This document shows, in pieces, positions 18,201 to 27,318 of a stretch of DNA of 64,000 nucleotides. Source of the stretch: CAWABB01 sp963701735 (GTDB taxonomy: Bacteria > Bacteroidota > Ignavibacteria > UBA10030 > UBA6906); contig CAVPBI010000015.1 in NCBI GenBank assembly GCA_963701735.1, positions 6,059-70,058 of the forward strand, given 5' to 3'. How positions within the stretch are numbered: position 1 is the stretch's first letter; each line of letters opens with the position of its first letter. The translations under genes were made by a program, and so were the position numbers. The notes under the pieces are model-generated. The model made no database searches. It was not told the DNA's origin and saw nothing but the letters and a program-made list of their open reading frames with translations.

Positions 18201-19047
18201 ATGATACGACGCGGCCTGGTGAGGATGCTCGGATCCCCGATCCCCGAATACTTGATGCTCGGATCCGTGATCCTCGGATCCATGATCCTCGGATCTCATG
18301 ATCCTCGCCGGATGCACGATACAGGAGGTCGCTCCCGATTTCACGCCTCCGGCCATGCCCCGCGGCGTCATTACTTCCGCGGGAAACAACGTCATCGACG
18401 TCTACTGGGAGCCAGTCCCCGACTATGACCTCGCGCAGTACAGGGTGTACGTGAGCGATCGCTACAACGGCCGCTACGACTTGATCGGCACCACGAGCGG
18501 GACGTACTTTCCTGACTACGGCGCCGCCAACGGGCTGACCTATTACTATGCCGTGTCGGCCGTCGACTACAGCGGCAACGAAAGCGCGCTCAGCATGGAC
18601 GAAGCGGTGGCGGTGGCCCGGCCGGAGGCGTACGGCGTCCAGGTCTACAATGCCCGCGTGAATCCATCGCTCGGTGGATTCGCGTTTGCGACCGCGCAGG
18701 TGCTCCCCTGGGATATGGTCGCTACCGATATCTATTTTGACTACGACCAGGGGGTCCCGTACATGGTCGCGTACGGGGACATCGTGGACATGGGCCCGAC
18801 CCGTGACCTGCGCGACGTTCCATTCGCCCCTGAAGGCGGATGGGCGCCGGCCCGGGAGGTGATCCTGCGCCGCGGGTATACGTATGTGGTCTGGACGGAA
18901 GACAACAACTACGCGAAGGTCCGGGTTACGGAGATATACTCGAACAGGGTAGTCTTCGACTGCGCGTACCAGCTGCAACAAGGCAACCCGCTCCTCAAGC
19001 GTGAGACCGGGCGCAGCGAGCGGATCCACGCACTCCGCACGAGATAG
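18201..19047 (+). pseudogene. Fibronectin-III-like lipoprotein with frameshifted signal peptide
   Basis: An SD (GGAG) and ATG at 18201 open a signal peptide in one frame (MIRRGLVRMLG, then MLGSVILGSMILGS), while the lipobox and mature protein lie one base out of frame (MILAGCTIQEV from 18298 to the stop at 19047). Deleting the C at 18297 would join them into a normal lipoprotein signal with LAGC. The signal region is a 15-bp repeat (GTGATCCTCGGATCC at 18267, ATGATCCTCGGATCT at 18282, then C plus ATGATCCTCGCCGG), so slippage is plausible. The mature part has one FN3-like domain (residues about 15-100, VDVYWEPVPDYDLAQYRVYV) and a beta-rich C-terminus of unknown role. A start at 18298 would lack an n-region. 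Confidence 0.72.
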
Positions 19048-19107
19048 CGGATGTCTCTGCTCGCCTCCCGTCGAGCGCCGCGGGGAGCGAAGAGTCTGAA
19101 ACACGAC

Positions 19108-19626
19108 ATGCACACACACCACGACATGAGAGCGCTCCTGCGTACGGCGGCCCTGGTGGCCGCCGTTGTCGTACCAGTGTGGACAATCCCTGCCGTCGCC
19201 GCCTCGCCGCAGTCCGGGACGCCTCAAGTCCGACCACAGCAGCTGCAGCAGTCGCTCGTTCCCAAACGCTCAACGGTCCAGCGCCCGGCGTATCAGCCCG
19301 TGATCGACGACGTCGAGCGCGGCATTGCCTCCGGGGCGGTCGCCGAGTTCTCCACCCACTTTCCTTCGCAGGTCTCCATCAGTCTCAGGGGGGAGGGGAG
19401 CGGCACCTACAGCTCCAATCAGGCGTACTACCTTTTCGATCAATTCTTCCGCCTTCGCCGGTTCACCGGCTGCAAGCTATCGACGGTCGGCGAGTCGGGA
19501 GGAACTCCATTCGCCACCGGCAGCGCCTCCTTCACGCTGAAAGGCGGGCGGGAGACGGCGCAGGTCTATCTCTCCCTGGCGCGCAGCGGCGACCGCTGGG
19601 TCATCTCGCAGATCAACATCTACTGA
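19108..19626 (+). CDS. Exported DUF4783 protein
   Basis: A 172-residue exported protein: hydrophobic signal (LRTAALVAAVVVPVW, cleavage near AVAA), a Gln-rich linker, then a DUF4783-type domain with VIDDVERGIASGAVAEFSTH, YSSNQAYYLFDQFF, and a C-terminal WVISQINIY. DUF4783 is an NTF2-like fold common in Bacteroidota/Ignavibacteria with unknown function. The start is uncertain: ATGs at 19051, 19108 and 19126 are in frame and none has a strong SD; 19108 gives a normal signal peptide. It lies 34 bases before the histidine kinase start and may be co-expressed with it. Confidence 0.75.
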   Translation: MHTHHDMRALLRTAALVAAVVVPVWTIPAVAASPQSGTPQVRPQQLQQSLVPKRSTVQRPAYQPVIDDVERGIASGAVAEFSTHFPSQVSISLRGEGSGTYSSNQAYYLFDQFFRLRRFTGCKLSTVGESGGTPFATGSASFTLKGGRETAQVYLSLARSGDRWVISQINIY

Positions 19627-19660
19627 TCCGGCCGTGACCGGTTCCCGGCTCAACCGATCC

Positions 19661-22600
19661 ATGTTCTGGAAGTTCATCATTCCCGGCGCGCTCGTCGTTC
19701 TCCTGGGCGGGTTGTGGGGGTGGGAGTATTTTGCGATCCGGCAGGCCGACGCCGACTGGGATCGCATCTCCAATCAGACGCGCGCGAACGCGGAGAGGAT
19801 GGCTGCCGAGGAATTCCACGTGCGCCAGGATCGGCTCCGCGTGCTTGTCGAGGGGCTGGCATCCCGGCCTGTTCTCCGCCGGGGCCTGCTGGGAGGGGTT
19901 GAGGAGCGCAGGGCCGCATTCAAACTCCTTGCGGAAGCGGCGGCGGGGGGGGCTGGCCTCGAGTTGCGCGGTCCGGACGGCGAAACCGTCGCCTGGGGCG
20001 GAACGGGCGGACCTACGCCTGCGTTCCTTGTCCGCGCGGCGATCGGTAACACTACCTCGTCCTCCGTCATCAAATCCCCGATCGGCGCGCAGCTTGTCGT
20101 CGCGACATCGGTCCCATCCGAAGGGAGGCCCCCCGGAGTGCTCGTTGGGCGCATCCCGATCTCCGCCTCCTACGCGCTCAGCAACAGGTTCATCCAGAGC
20201 AGCAGTCTCGCCGATGAGATCTCCGCGCGCGCCGGGACCCACGTTGAATTCCAGTTCGACGATCCGACGCACGACGAAGGGGTTGTGATCACCGGGGTTG
20301 ACGGGGCGATGATCGGGTTCGCGGCGGCGGCTCCGCCTGACAGGGGTGCGACGATGGCAGCCATGCGCGACGACATCGCCTCGGTGCGCATGATTCTGCT
20401 TGCGGCCCTCCTGGTTCTCGCGGGGATCGGGATCTGGCTGGAGGTCCGCCGGAGACGTTCACGAGGGGCGGCAATCGTAGTCGCCGTGGTGTTGTTGCTT
20501 GGATTGCGCATCGCGATCCTGGCGCTCGGCTTCCCCTCCGGCCTGTCGCAGTCGGGAATCTTCGACTCGGCTCTCTTTGCCTCGGCGTTTGCCGGCGGGA
20601 TTGCCCGTTCCATCGCGGAGTTTCTGATTTCGTCCGTTGTCGTTCTCGCGGCGCTTGTCCTGCTGGGGAAGGTTGTCCCCGACACGTTGCCGGCGTGGAT
20701 TCGTCGCCGGCCGCTGGGCGTCCGGGTCGCCGGCGCATTCCTGATCGCCGTGCTGGTCGTCTGGGGCCTTCGCGGCGTTGCCGCTGTCGTCCGGAGCGCC
20801 GTCTACGATTCCGTTCTCGGGTTGGCCGATCCCGGGCCGATCATCCCCTCGCTTCCTCTCGCCGCGCTGACCGCCGCACTCCTGATCACGATGCTCTGTT
20901 ACGTGATGGTCGCGCTGCGAGGCCTCCATTTCATGCGCCAGCTCACCGATGTCGAGGGGTCGAGGTTCGCGGGGGCAGCCATCGCGATCGTGTTGCTCGT
21001 CGCAACGTCCCTCTTCTTCGGAACGCGCCCGAGCCCGCTCATCCCCCCGGCGCTGCGGTGGGTCATCCTGGGTGTCCTGACGTTGTTGGCGTGGGCGAGA
21101 CTCTGGCAGGGTTCCTCGTTCGTGCGTCACGCCTCGCGCGCGCTGATCTCTGCCGCCTTCCTGGTCCCCCTCCTGATGTACCACACGGAGGGAAAGGAGA
21201 GGCGAAAGGTCGAAACCCTGGCCTCTCAGGTTCTCCGCCCGGTCGACGCATGGCTGACGGTTGTGGTGGATGAAGGTCTGACGCGCCTCTCTGACCCGGC
21301 CCGGGTCGCATCGCTGAAAGCCTGGGACGAAGCAGATCGGTCCGGCGCCGCGTTCGAAGGCTGGGTGTCGAGCGTCGCATCTCGGGAGGGGTACGCCTCC
21401 GTCTTCGCGATCGTCGATACCACGGGGCTCCAGGTGAGCCGTTTCTCGATCGGCGGGATGACCGCGGCCCTGCGGTCGGTCGAGTTCGAGCTTGGCCCCG
21501 TCGGGGAGCGACTGATTATTGCGCGTGAAGTCGGCAAAGGACCGGATGCGGTGATGGTGTATGCCGGCGTGACCCCCATGCTTGGTGCGGATGGCGGCAT
21601 CCAGGGATACGCGAGAGTCCTGATCGCGGCCGGACGGCAGGCGTTGTTCCGCGGGGAGAACCCCTCCATCCTCAGGACTGCGACCAGCCACGACCGCATG
21701 CCGGAGGTTGTTGTGTCGGAGTTCCGCAGCGGCCGGCTGGAGGCGTCCACAGAGTCGATCTATCCTCTCGGCTACACCCTCCCGGAGGCTGTCCGCGCCA
21801 GACTTGCATCGGATCCGTCCGCGGGAGTGTGGTGGAGAGACGCAGGCGAAGACGGAGACTTCAGCACGTGGTACGTCGCGCGGCCGGAAGGGGAGGGCGT
21901 CATCGGCCTGAGTATTCCGGACACTGGATCGACGGCGCTTCTGCTCGTGCTGGTTCGGGTGCTCATCGTGGCCGGTTGCCTCCTCGTGCTGTTCGGCGGC
22001 GTCCTCGTCGCTGCGCGCGTTGCGGGTGGGCGGAGTGTGCATGTATCATTCCGCGACCGCCTGCTTGCGGCGCTCGTCATCAGCGCGCTGGTACCGCTCG
22101 TGTTCATGACGATCTACGGGCAGCGCTATTCCAGGGATCGCCTGAGGGAGTTCACCCGGCAAACCCTCCAGGAAGAGACCGCCGGGCTTACGGCAAGAAT
22201 CTCTGCAGAACACGCATTTGTCGCGCGCGCCGGCCCGTCGACGGAGGATATCACGCCCGGTTGGGTCGAGGCGCTGGCTGCGATGACCGGGACCGACTTC
22301 AACGTGTTTGGCGACAGCTCCCTCGCATTCAGCAGCCGCCCGGAGCTCTTCACGCTGGGAGTACTGGACCGCCGCATGAACGGCAGCGCGTTCGCGGCGA
22401 TCATGCTGGAAGGGAAGCGGTTCTTCATGGGGATGGAGCGCATCGGACTCATCGAGTATGCGGTGGGGTACCGCCCGATCCTCCTCGACGACGACCGCGT
22501 GATCGGCGTTGTCGCGGTCCCGACGCTCTTTCGCCAGGATCAGCTGGAAGCCGAAACCGCCAGGCAGAACGCCGCGCTCTTCGGCATCGTGGCGTTTGTC

Positions 22601-23509
22601 ATCCTCACCATGATCGGTATCGCCTCCTTCTTCGCAAACAGGTTCGCCGCGCCAATCCGGAAGCTGACGGATGCGACGGCGCGGGTTGCCGCGGGGGATC
22701 TCGATGTGACAGTTGCGGAGGCCGGGCGGAGCCCCCTTCTGGGCGGCGACGAAGTTCAGATGCTGATGCATTCGTTCGATTCCATGACGCGCGACCTGAA
22801 ACGTGGGCGCGAGGAGCTCGTCCGCGCCGAGCGTGAAATGGCCTGGCGCGAGATGGCACGCCAGGTGGCGCACGAAATCAAGAACCCCCTCACCCCCATG
22901 AAACTGTCGATCCAGCACCTGCGGCAGACGTTCCGCGACCGGGCGCCGGATTTCGATCGCATCCTGGAGGAAGTGACCAGGACGGTTGGAGAGCAGATCG
23001 ACGCCCTGAGCCGGATCGCGTCGGAGTTCTCCCGCTTCGCGAGGATGCCGGAGCGGCAGCTTACACGGTGCGATATGAATGAGGTTGTGGGTGAAGCGAT
23101 CAGGCTGTTCGACCGCGAGGAACGCGTCCGGTTCGAGACGAACCTCGCTCCCGGACTGCCGCCGGTGCTTGCCGACAAGGAGGAGCTGCGCCGGGCGTTC
23201 ATCAACGTGATCCGGAACAGCGTCCAGGCGATGGGATCGCAGGGAACGATCGGGGTCGCCACGGTGATGTCCGGCGGCCGCGTCACGGCGACGCTCACGG
23301 ATACGGGTCCGGGCATTACGGACGAGGTGATGCCGAAGCTGTTCACGCCGAACTTCTCGACAAAGACGGACGGCATGGGATTGGGGCTGGCCATGGTGAA
23401 ACGTATGCTTGACGACATCGGGGGGAGCATCGGGATCAGGAGCGAGCAGGGGAAAGGCGTCGCCGTGACGATCACGCTCCCGCCGGCACCCGCAGAGGCG
23501 CAGCCGTGA
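19661..23509 (+). CDS. NtrY-like sensor histidine kinase, very large
   Basis: About 1282 residues. It has an N-terminal transmembrane segment, a sensor-like region, a block of about eight transmembrane segments (roughly residues 240-520), a large extracytoplasmic region (530-750), two more segments (750-815), a second sensory region with a single segment near 985-1005, a HAMP domain (FANRFAAPIRKLTDATARVA), the H-box ARQVAHEIKNPLTPMKLS, and an HATPase domain (NVIRNSVQAM, DTGPGI, GMGLGLAMVKRM). The H-box is that of the NtrY group. Its length is far above the usual 600-750 residues. No response regulator is adjacent. The ATG at 19661 is used; a GTG nine codons upstream is possible. It overlaps pgeF by four bases. 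Confidence 0.88.
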   Translation: MFWKFIIPGALVVLLGGLWGWEYFAIRQADADWDRISNQTRANAERMAAEEFHVRQDRLRVLVEGLASRPVLRRGLLGGVEERRAAFKLLAEAAAGGAGLELRGPDGETVAWGGTGGPTPAFLVRAAIGNTTSSSVIKSPIGAQLVVATSVPSEGRPPGVLVGRIPISASYALSNRFIQSSSLADEISARAGTHVEFQFDDPTHDEGVVITGVDGAMIGFAAAAPPDRGATMAAMRDDIASVRMILLAALLVLAGIGIWLEVRRRRSRGAAIVVAVVLLLGLRIAILALGFPSGLSQSGIFDSALFASAFAGGIARSIAEFLISSVVVLAALVLLGKVVPDTLPAWIRRRPLGVRVAGAFLIAVLVVWGLRGVAAVVRSAVYDSVLGLADPGPIIPSLPLAALTAALLITMLCYVMVALRGLHFMRQLTDVEGSRFAGAAIAIVLLVATSLFFGTRPSPLIPPALRWVILGVLTLLAWARLWQGSSFVRHASRALISAAFLVPLLMYHTEGKERRKVETLASQVLRPVDAWLTVVVDEGLTRLSDPARVASLKAWDEADRSGAAFEGWVSSVASREGYASVFAIVDTTGLQVSRFSIGGMTAALRSVEFELGPVGERLIIAREVGKGPDAVMVYAGVTPMLGADGGIQGYARVLIAAGRQALFRGENPSILRTATSHDRMPEVVVSEFRSGRLEASTESIYPLGYTLPEAVRARLASDPSAGVWWRDAGEDGDFSTWYVARPEGEGVIGLSIPDTGSTALLLVLVRVLIVAGCLLVLFGGVLVAARVAGGRSVHVSFRDRLLAALVISALVPLVFMTIYGQRYSRDRLREFTRQTLQEETAGLTARISAEHAFVARAGPSTEDITPGWVEALAAMTGTDFNVFGDSSLAFSSRPELFTLGVLDRRMNGSAFAAIMLEGKRFFMGMERIGLIEYAVGYRPILLDDDRVIGVVAVPTLFRQDQLEAETARQNAALFGIVAFVILTMIGIASFFANRFAAPIRKLTDATARVAAGDLDVTVAEAGRSPLLGGDEVQMLMHSFDSMTRDLKRGREELVRAEREMAWREMARQVAHEIKNPLTPMKLSIQHLRQTFRDRAPDFDRILEEVTRTVGEQIDALSRIASEFSRFARMPERQLTRCDMNEVVGEAIRLFDREERVRFETNLAPGLPPVLADKEELRRAFINVIRNSVQAMGSQGTIGVATVMSGGRVTATLTDTGPGITDEVMPKLFTPNFSTKTDGMGLGLAMVKRMLDDIGGSIGIRSEQGKGVAVTITLPPAPAEAQP

Positions 23510-24260
23510 GCGCTCCGCCGACGATCCGTCCTGCCATCTTCGAGAAAGAGGCCAGCCTGGTTGCGGCCGTAAGCACGCGCCTGGGAGGGGTGAGCAAAGA
23601 TCCGCTCGGCATGAACCTCTCGTTCAGCGTCGGCGACGATGAGGCCTCGCGTCAATGAAAACCGTCAGCGATTCTTCTCGCCGCTCGGGATCCCTGTCGA
23701 CGCGCTGGCGATTCCGCGCCAGGTGCATTCCGCCAATGTGGCGCGCGTTGGCGCGGCGGGTGCGGTCGCGGAGACGGACGCGCTGGTCACGAACACGCCC
23801 GGCGTGTATCTGTGTGTCACGGTTGCCGATTGCGTCCCCATCCTCATCCATGACCCCGAGCATCGCGCAGTGGCAGCGGTTCACGCCGGATGGCGCGGAT
23901 CTGCCGCCGGCATACTCTCGCTTGCGCTGAAGCTCATGCGCTCGGCGTTCGGCACACGTCCCGGGGACCTTCGCGCATACGTCGGTCCGGCCGCGGGCGG
24001 ATGCTGCTATGAAGTCGGGCCGGATGTCGCGGAGCGTTTTCCTCCAAAGTACCTGGCCGACCACCAGGGCTCGCTCCGGTTGGACCTGAAGGCGTTTCAA
24101 TGCCGACTCACTGCTGGAGGCAGGAGTCCATCCCTCTCATATAGAAGTAAGCCCCCTCTGTACGATCACCGAATCCCATCTTTTGCACTCCTACCGCCGG
24201 GACGGCCCCCGGTCGGGCAGGATGATGGCCGTCATAGGAATTCGCCCCCAGGATTCGTAA
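23506..24260 (+). pseudogene. pgeF: Purine nucleosidase/laccase-domain protein (YfiH/PgeF) with two frameshifts
   Basis: Reads as one 250-residue PgeF-family protein (multicopper-oxidase-like fold; peptidoglycan editing and purine nucleoside phosphorylase activities are reported in the family) if two extra bases are ignored. Frame 1 from GTG 23506 gives AAVSTRLGGVSKDPLGMNLS and then hits TGA at 23656; frame 2 gives PRQVHSANV, DALVTNTPGVYLCVTVADCV, HAGWRGSAAGI and GPAAGGCCYEVG; frame 3 gives HPSHIEVSPLCTITESHLLH and SYRRDGPRSGRMMAVIGI to TAA 24258. The extra bases map to about 23650 (C in TCGCGTC) and 24098 (C in TTTCAAT). The conserved zinc-site H, C and H are all still encoded. The gene overlaps the kinase stop (GTGA). 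Confidence 0.86.
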
Positions 24261-24337
24261 AGTATCGAGAATCCTTCCGTTTCGTTGATTTTCGATGCGG
24301 TTTTGCGTAGGTTTTTCACCATTGTGAAGGGGGCAGT

Positions 24338-26176
24338 ATGTGCGGTATTGTCGGCTATGTGGGCAAGCGGAATTGCGTTCCTATCATCCTTGAGGGTCTG
24401 CGCCGGCTGGAGTACAGGGGGTATGACTCGGCCGGGATCGCGCTGATCAAGGACGGCGGCTTCTTCGTCCAGAAGAACGCCGGGAAGGTTGCCGACCTTG
24501 CGTCCAGGCTCGGGGCGGCCAACGGAGACCTCTATTCTGTTGCCGGCATGGGGCACACGCGTTGGGCGACGCACGGCGAGCCGAACGACGTCAACGCACA
24601 CCCCCACTGGGATGCCACGAAGCAGGTCGCCCTCATCCACAACGGCATCGTCGAGAACTATCTCGCGATCAAGACGAAGCTGGAGAGGGACGGTCACACG
24701 TTTCTGAGCGCGACGGACACGGAAGTCCTCGCGCACCTCGTCGGCGTGATGTACGAGCGCACCGGCAAGCTCGCCGAAGCGGTCCGGCTGGCTGTCTCGG
24801 AGGTCGACGGCACGTACGGACTTGTCGTGATGTCCCCGAACGAGCCCGGCACGATGGTCGTCGCGCGCAAGGGGAGCCCTCTTCTGATCGGCGTCGGCGA
24901 CGGCGAGCACTTTGTGGCGTCGGATGCGGCGGCGATCGTGGAGCACACGCGGAAGGTCGTGTATCTCGAGGACGGCGAAGTCGCCGAGATCACGAAGGAC
25001 CGCTTCCGGACGGTCACGATCGACGACGTGGAGGTGGCAAAGCACATCGAAGCGATCGCGCTCGAGATCTCGCAGATCGAGCGGGGCGGCTTCGATCACT
25101 TCATGCTGAAGGAGATCCACGAGCAGCCGGTCACGATCCGGAACGCGATGCGCGGGCGGCTGAGGGTGGAAGAAGGGAACGTCGTGCTCGGCGGCCTGCA
25201 GAAGATGATGGGCAAGTTGCTGAGCGCGCGCAGGATCATTATCACTGGCTGCGGAACGTCGTGGCATGCGGGGCTGGTGGGCGAGTACATGTTCGAGCAG
25301 ATCGCCCGGGTCCCGACCGAAGTGGAGTATGCGTCGGAGTTCAGGTATCGGAGTCCGATCCTGAACACGGACGACGTGGTGATTCTGATCAGCCAGAGCG
25401 GCGAGACGGCTGACACGCTTGCCGCGCTGCGCGAGGCGAAGCGCCGCGGGGCGACCACGATCGGGATCGTGAACGTCGTCGGGAGCAGCATCGCGCGCGA
25501 GACGGACGCCGGGGTGTACGTGCACGCGGGCCCGGAGATCGGGGTCGCGTCCACGAAGGCGTTCACCTCCCAGCTCACCGTGCTTGCGCTGATCACTCTT
25601 CTGCTGGCGCGTGTGCGCGGCATGGGGGAGGAGCAGGCGAAGGTGCTGGCGGCCGAGATCGACTCGCTCCCCGCGAAGGTGGATCAGATTCTCCGGCACG
25701 CCGACAGGGTGCGCGCGATCGCGGAGGAGTTCAAGCACTGTCAGAACTTCCTGTATCTCGGGCGCGGGGCGAACTTCCCCGTGGCGCTCGAGGGCGCGCT
25801 GAAGCTGAAGGAAATTTCGTACATTCACGCGGAAGGCTATCCCGCCGCGGAGATGAAGCACGGCCCGATCGCCCTCATCGACGAGAACATGCCGGTCGTG
25901 GTGATCGTGCCGAAGGATGCGATTTATGAGAAGGTTCTCAGCAACATCCAGGAAGTGAAGGCACGCAAGGGCAGGATCATCGCAGTGGCCAACGAAGACG
26001 ACACGCTGATCGAGTCGATGGCCGAGCACGTGATCCGCGTCCCGCGCACGTACGGGTTCTTCGGGCCGATTCTGAACATCATCCCGCTGCAGCTGCTGGC
26101 CTACTACATGGCCGTGGAACGCGGGACCAACGTGGATCAGCCGAGAAACCTGGCGAAGAGCGTGACTGTGGAGTGA
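24338..26176 (+). CDS. glmS: Glutamine-fructose-6-phosphate aminotransferase (isomerizing)
   Basis: A 612-residue GlmS, which makes glucosamine-6-phosphate for peptidoglycan and LPS. The nucleophile C2 follows Met in MCGIVGYVGKR; the glutaminase domain has LRRLEYRGYDSAGIAL and HTRWATHGEPNDVNAHPH; two SIS domains follow with GCGTSWHAGL, ISQSGETADTLAAL and VASTKAFTSQ; it ends in the standard LAKSVTVE. GGGGGC precedes the ATG. A 77-base gap separates it from pgeF; I saw no glmS ribozyme core in it. Confidence 0.98.
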   Translation: MCGIVGYVGKRNCVPIILEGLRRLEYRGYDSAGIALIKDGGFFVQKNAGKVADLASRLGAANGDLYSVAGMGHTRWATHGEPNDVNAHPHWDATKQVALIHNGIVENYLAIKTKLERDGHTFLSATDTEVLAHLVGVMYERTGKLAEAVRLAVSEVDGTYGLVVMSPNEPGTMVVARKGSPLLIGVGDGEHFVASDAAAIVEHTRKVVYLEDGEVAEITKDRFRTVTIDDVEVAKHIEAIALEISQIERGGFDHFMLKEIHEQPVTIRNAMRGRLRVEEGNVVLGGLQKMMGKLLSARRIIITGCGTSWHAGLVGEYMFEQIARVPTEVEYASEFRYRSPILNTDDVVILISQSGETADTLAALREAKRRGATTIGIVNVVGSSIARETDAGVYVHAGPEIGVASTKAFTSQLTVLALITLLLARVRGMGEEQAKVLAAEIDSLPAKVDQILRHADRVRAIAEEFKHCQNFLYLGRGANFPVALEGALKLKEISYIHAEGYPAAEMKHGPIALIDENMPVVVIVPKDAIYEKVLSNIQEVKARKGRIIAVANEDDTLIESMAEHVIRVPRTYGFFGPILNIIPLQLLAYYMAVERGTNVDQPRNLAKSVTVE

Positions 26177-26299
26177 GGAGAAGGGCTGCGGCTTCGGGCG
26201 CGCAGCCGGTTGCCAGCCGTGCGGAGGTCGTGATTCCGGCGGCGGCGTATGATTCACCCGGCGGATGAACGGCCGGGATCATAGTCGGAGAACTCCCCC

Positions 26300-27139
26300 A
26301 TGAAGCACGAAGTGCGTTTCAAACCCACCGATTGGGCCCTCGTTCTTGGCGCCTCGAGCGGGTTCGGCGGCGCCGCGGCTCTCGAGCTCGCGAAAGCCGG
26401 CATGAACATCTTCGGGATCCACCTCGACCGGGCGGCCACCATGCCTGCCGTCCAGCACCTGATCCGGGACATCAAGCACCACGGCCGGGAAGCCATCTTC
26501 TACAATATCAACGCCGCCGACGCCATCAAGCGCAACGAGACGCTGGACGAGATCCAGGAACGCTTCCACGGACATCCCGGCGCCACCGTGAAAGTGCTCG
26601 TACACTCGCTCGCGTTCGGGACTCTCAAGCCGTTTATCGCCAGGAAGCCCGAAGAAACGGTCACGCAGGCACAGATGGAGATGACGATTGACGTCATGGC
26701 CAACAGCCTGGTGTACTGGACGCAGGGGCTGTTCTTCCGCCATCTCATAAAGAAGGACGGAAGGATCTTCGCCATGACAAGCTCGGGCGGTCACACGGTG
26801 CTGCCGGCCTATGGCGCCGTCTCCGCGGCAAAATCCGCTCTCGAATCCCACATCCGCCAGCTCGCCATGGAGCTCGGCGCCTATGGTATCACCGCGAACG
26901 CCATCATGGCGGGCGTGACCGACACGCCTGCGCTGCGCAAGATTCCGGGAAGCGCTGACATGCTCAAGATCGCGCGGGCGAAGAATCCCGCGGGCGCCCT
27001 CACCACTCCGGAAGATGTCGCGAAGGCGATCGTCTTGCTGGCGGACGAGAACGCGTACTGGGTCTCCGGCAACGTCATCGGCGTTGACGGCGGCGAAGAC
27101 GTCGTGAGCTATGTCGGCCAGAAGCCGGTAGGGGAATAG
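26300..27139 (+). CDS. Short-chain dehydrogenase, FabL-type enoyl-ACP reductase
   Basis: A 279-residue SDR protein with a variant cofactor loop GASSGFGG at about 17-24. The catalytic pair is Y171 and K178 in YGAVSAAKSALE: the Y-x6-K spacing is the hallmark of enoyl-ACP reductases (FabI/FabL), in contrast to Y-x3-K in ordinary SDRs. The C-terminal LADENAYWVSGNVIGVDGGE is the usual dimer/cofactor end. I infer the last step of fatty-acid elongation (NAD(P)H-dependent reduction of trans-2-enoyl-ACP). The following acyl-CoA dehydrogenase suggests a lipid context, but 179 bases separate them. The family assignment is firm, the exact subfamily less so. Confidence 0.82.
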   Translation: MKHEVRFKPTDWALVLGASSGFGGAAALELAKAGMNIFGIHLDRAATMPAVQHLIRDIKHHGREAIFYNINAADAIKRNETLDEIQERFHGHPGATVKVLVHSLAFGTLKPFIARKPEETVTQAQMEMTIDVMANSLVYWTQGLFFRHLIKKDGRIFAMTSSGGHTVLPAYGAVSAAKSALESHIRQLAMELGAYGITANAIMAGVTDTPALRKIPGSADMLKIARAKNPAGALTTPEDVAKAIVLLADENAYWVSGNVIGVDGGEDVVSYVGQKPVGE

Positions 27140-27318
27140 GTATCCGGCACGCATCCGGCGTGGGTTCACCCGGTCGGGGTTGCGTGCGTTGCGCGCCGCT
27201 CCCGGCGCAGGGTGGGCCCGCTCTCGCGATGCGAGCACCACGAGGCGCATCCCACACTCTGCCACTCATGATGATCTCGACAATTACTCACTAGATTCAA
27301 TCACATCCCCCAACTCCC

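Noticed and set aside
24261..24337. A glmS ribozyme upstream of glmS.
   Set aside because: The gap is only 77 bases and I could not find the conserved core; Bacteroidota-type genomes usually lack it.
24191..26257. A 688-codon minus-strand open frame antisense to glmS (similar long ones lie antisense to the NtrY-like kinase, pyrC, the Ser/Thr kinase and the TonB receptor genes).
   Set aside because: Long antisense frames are expected in GC-rich genes; residues are Arg/His/Asp-rich with no domain, and the sense genes are certain.
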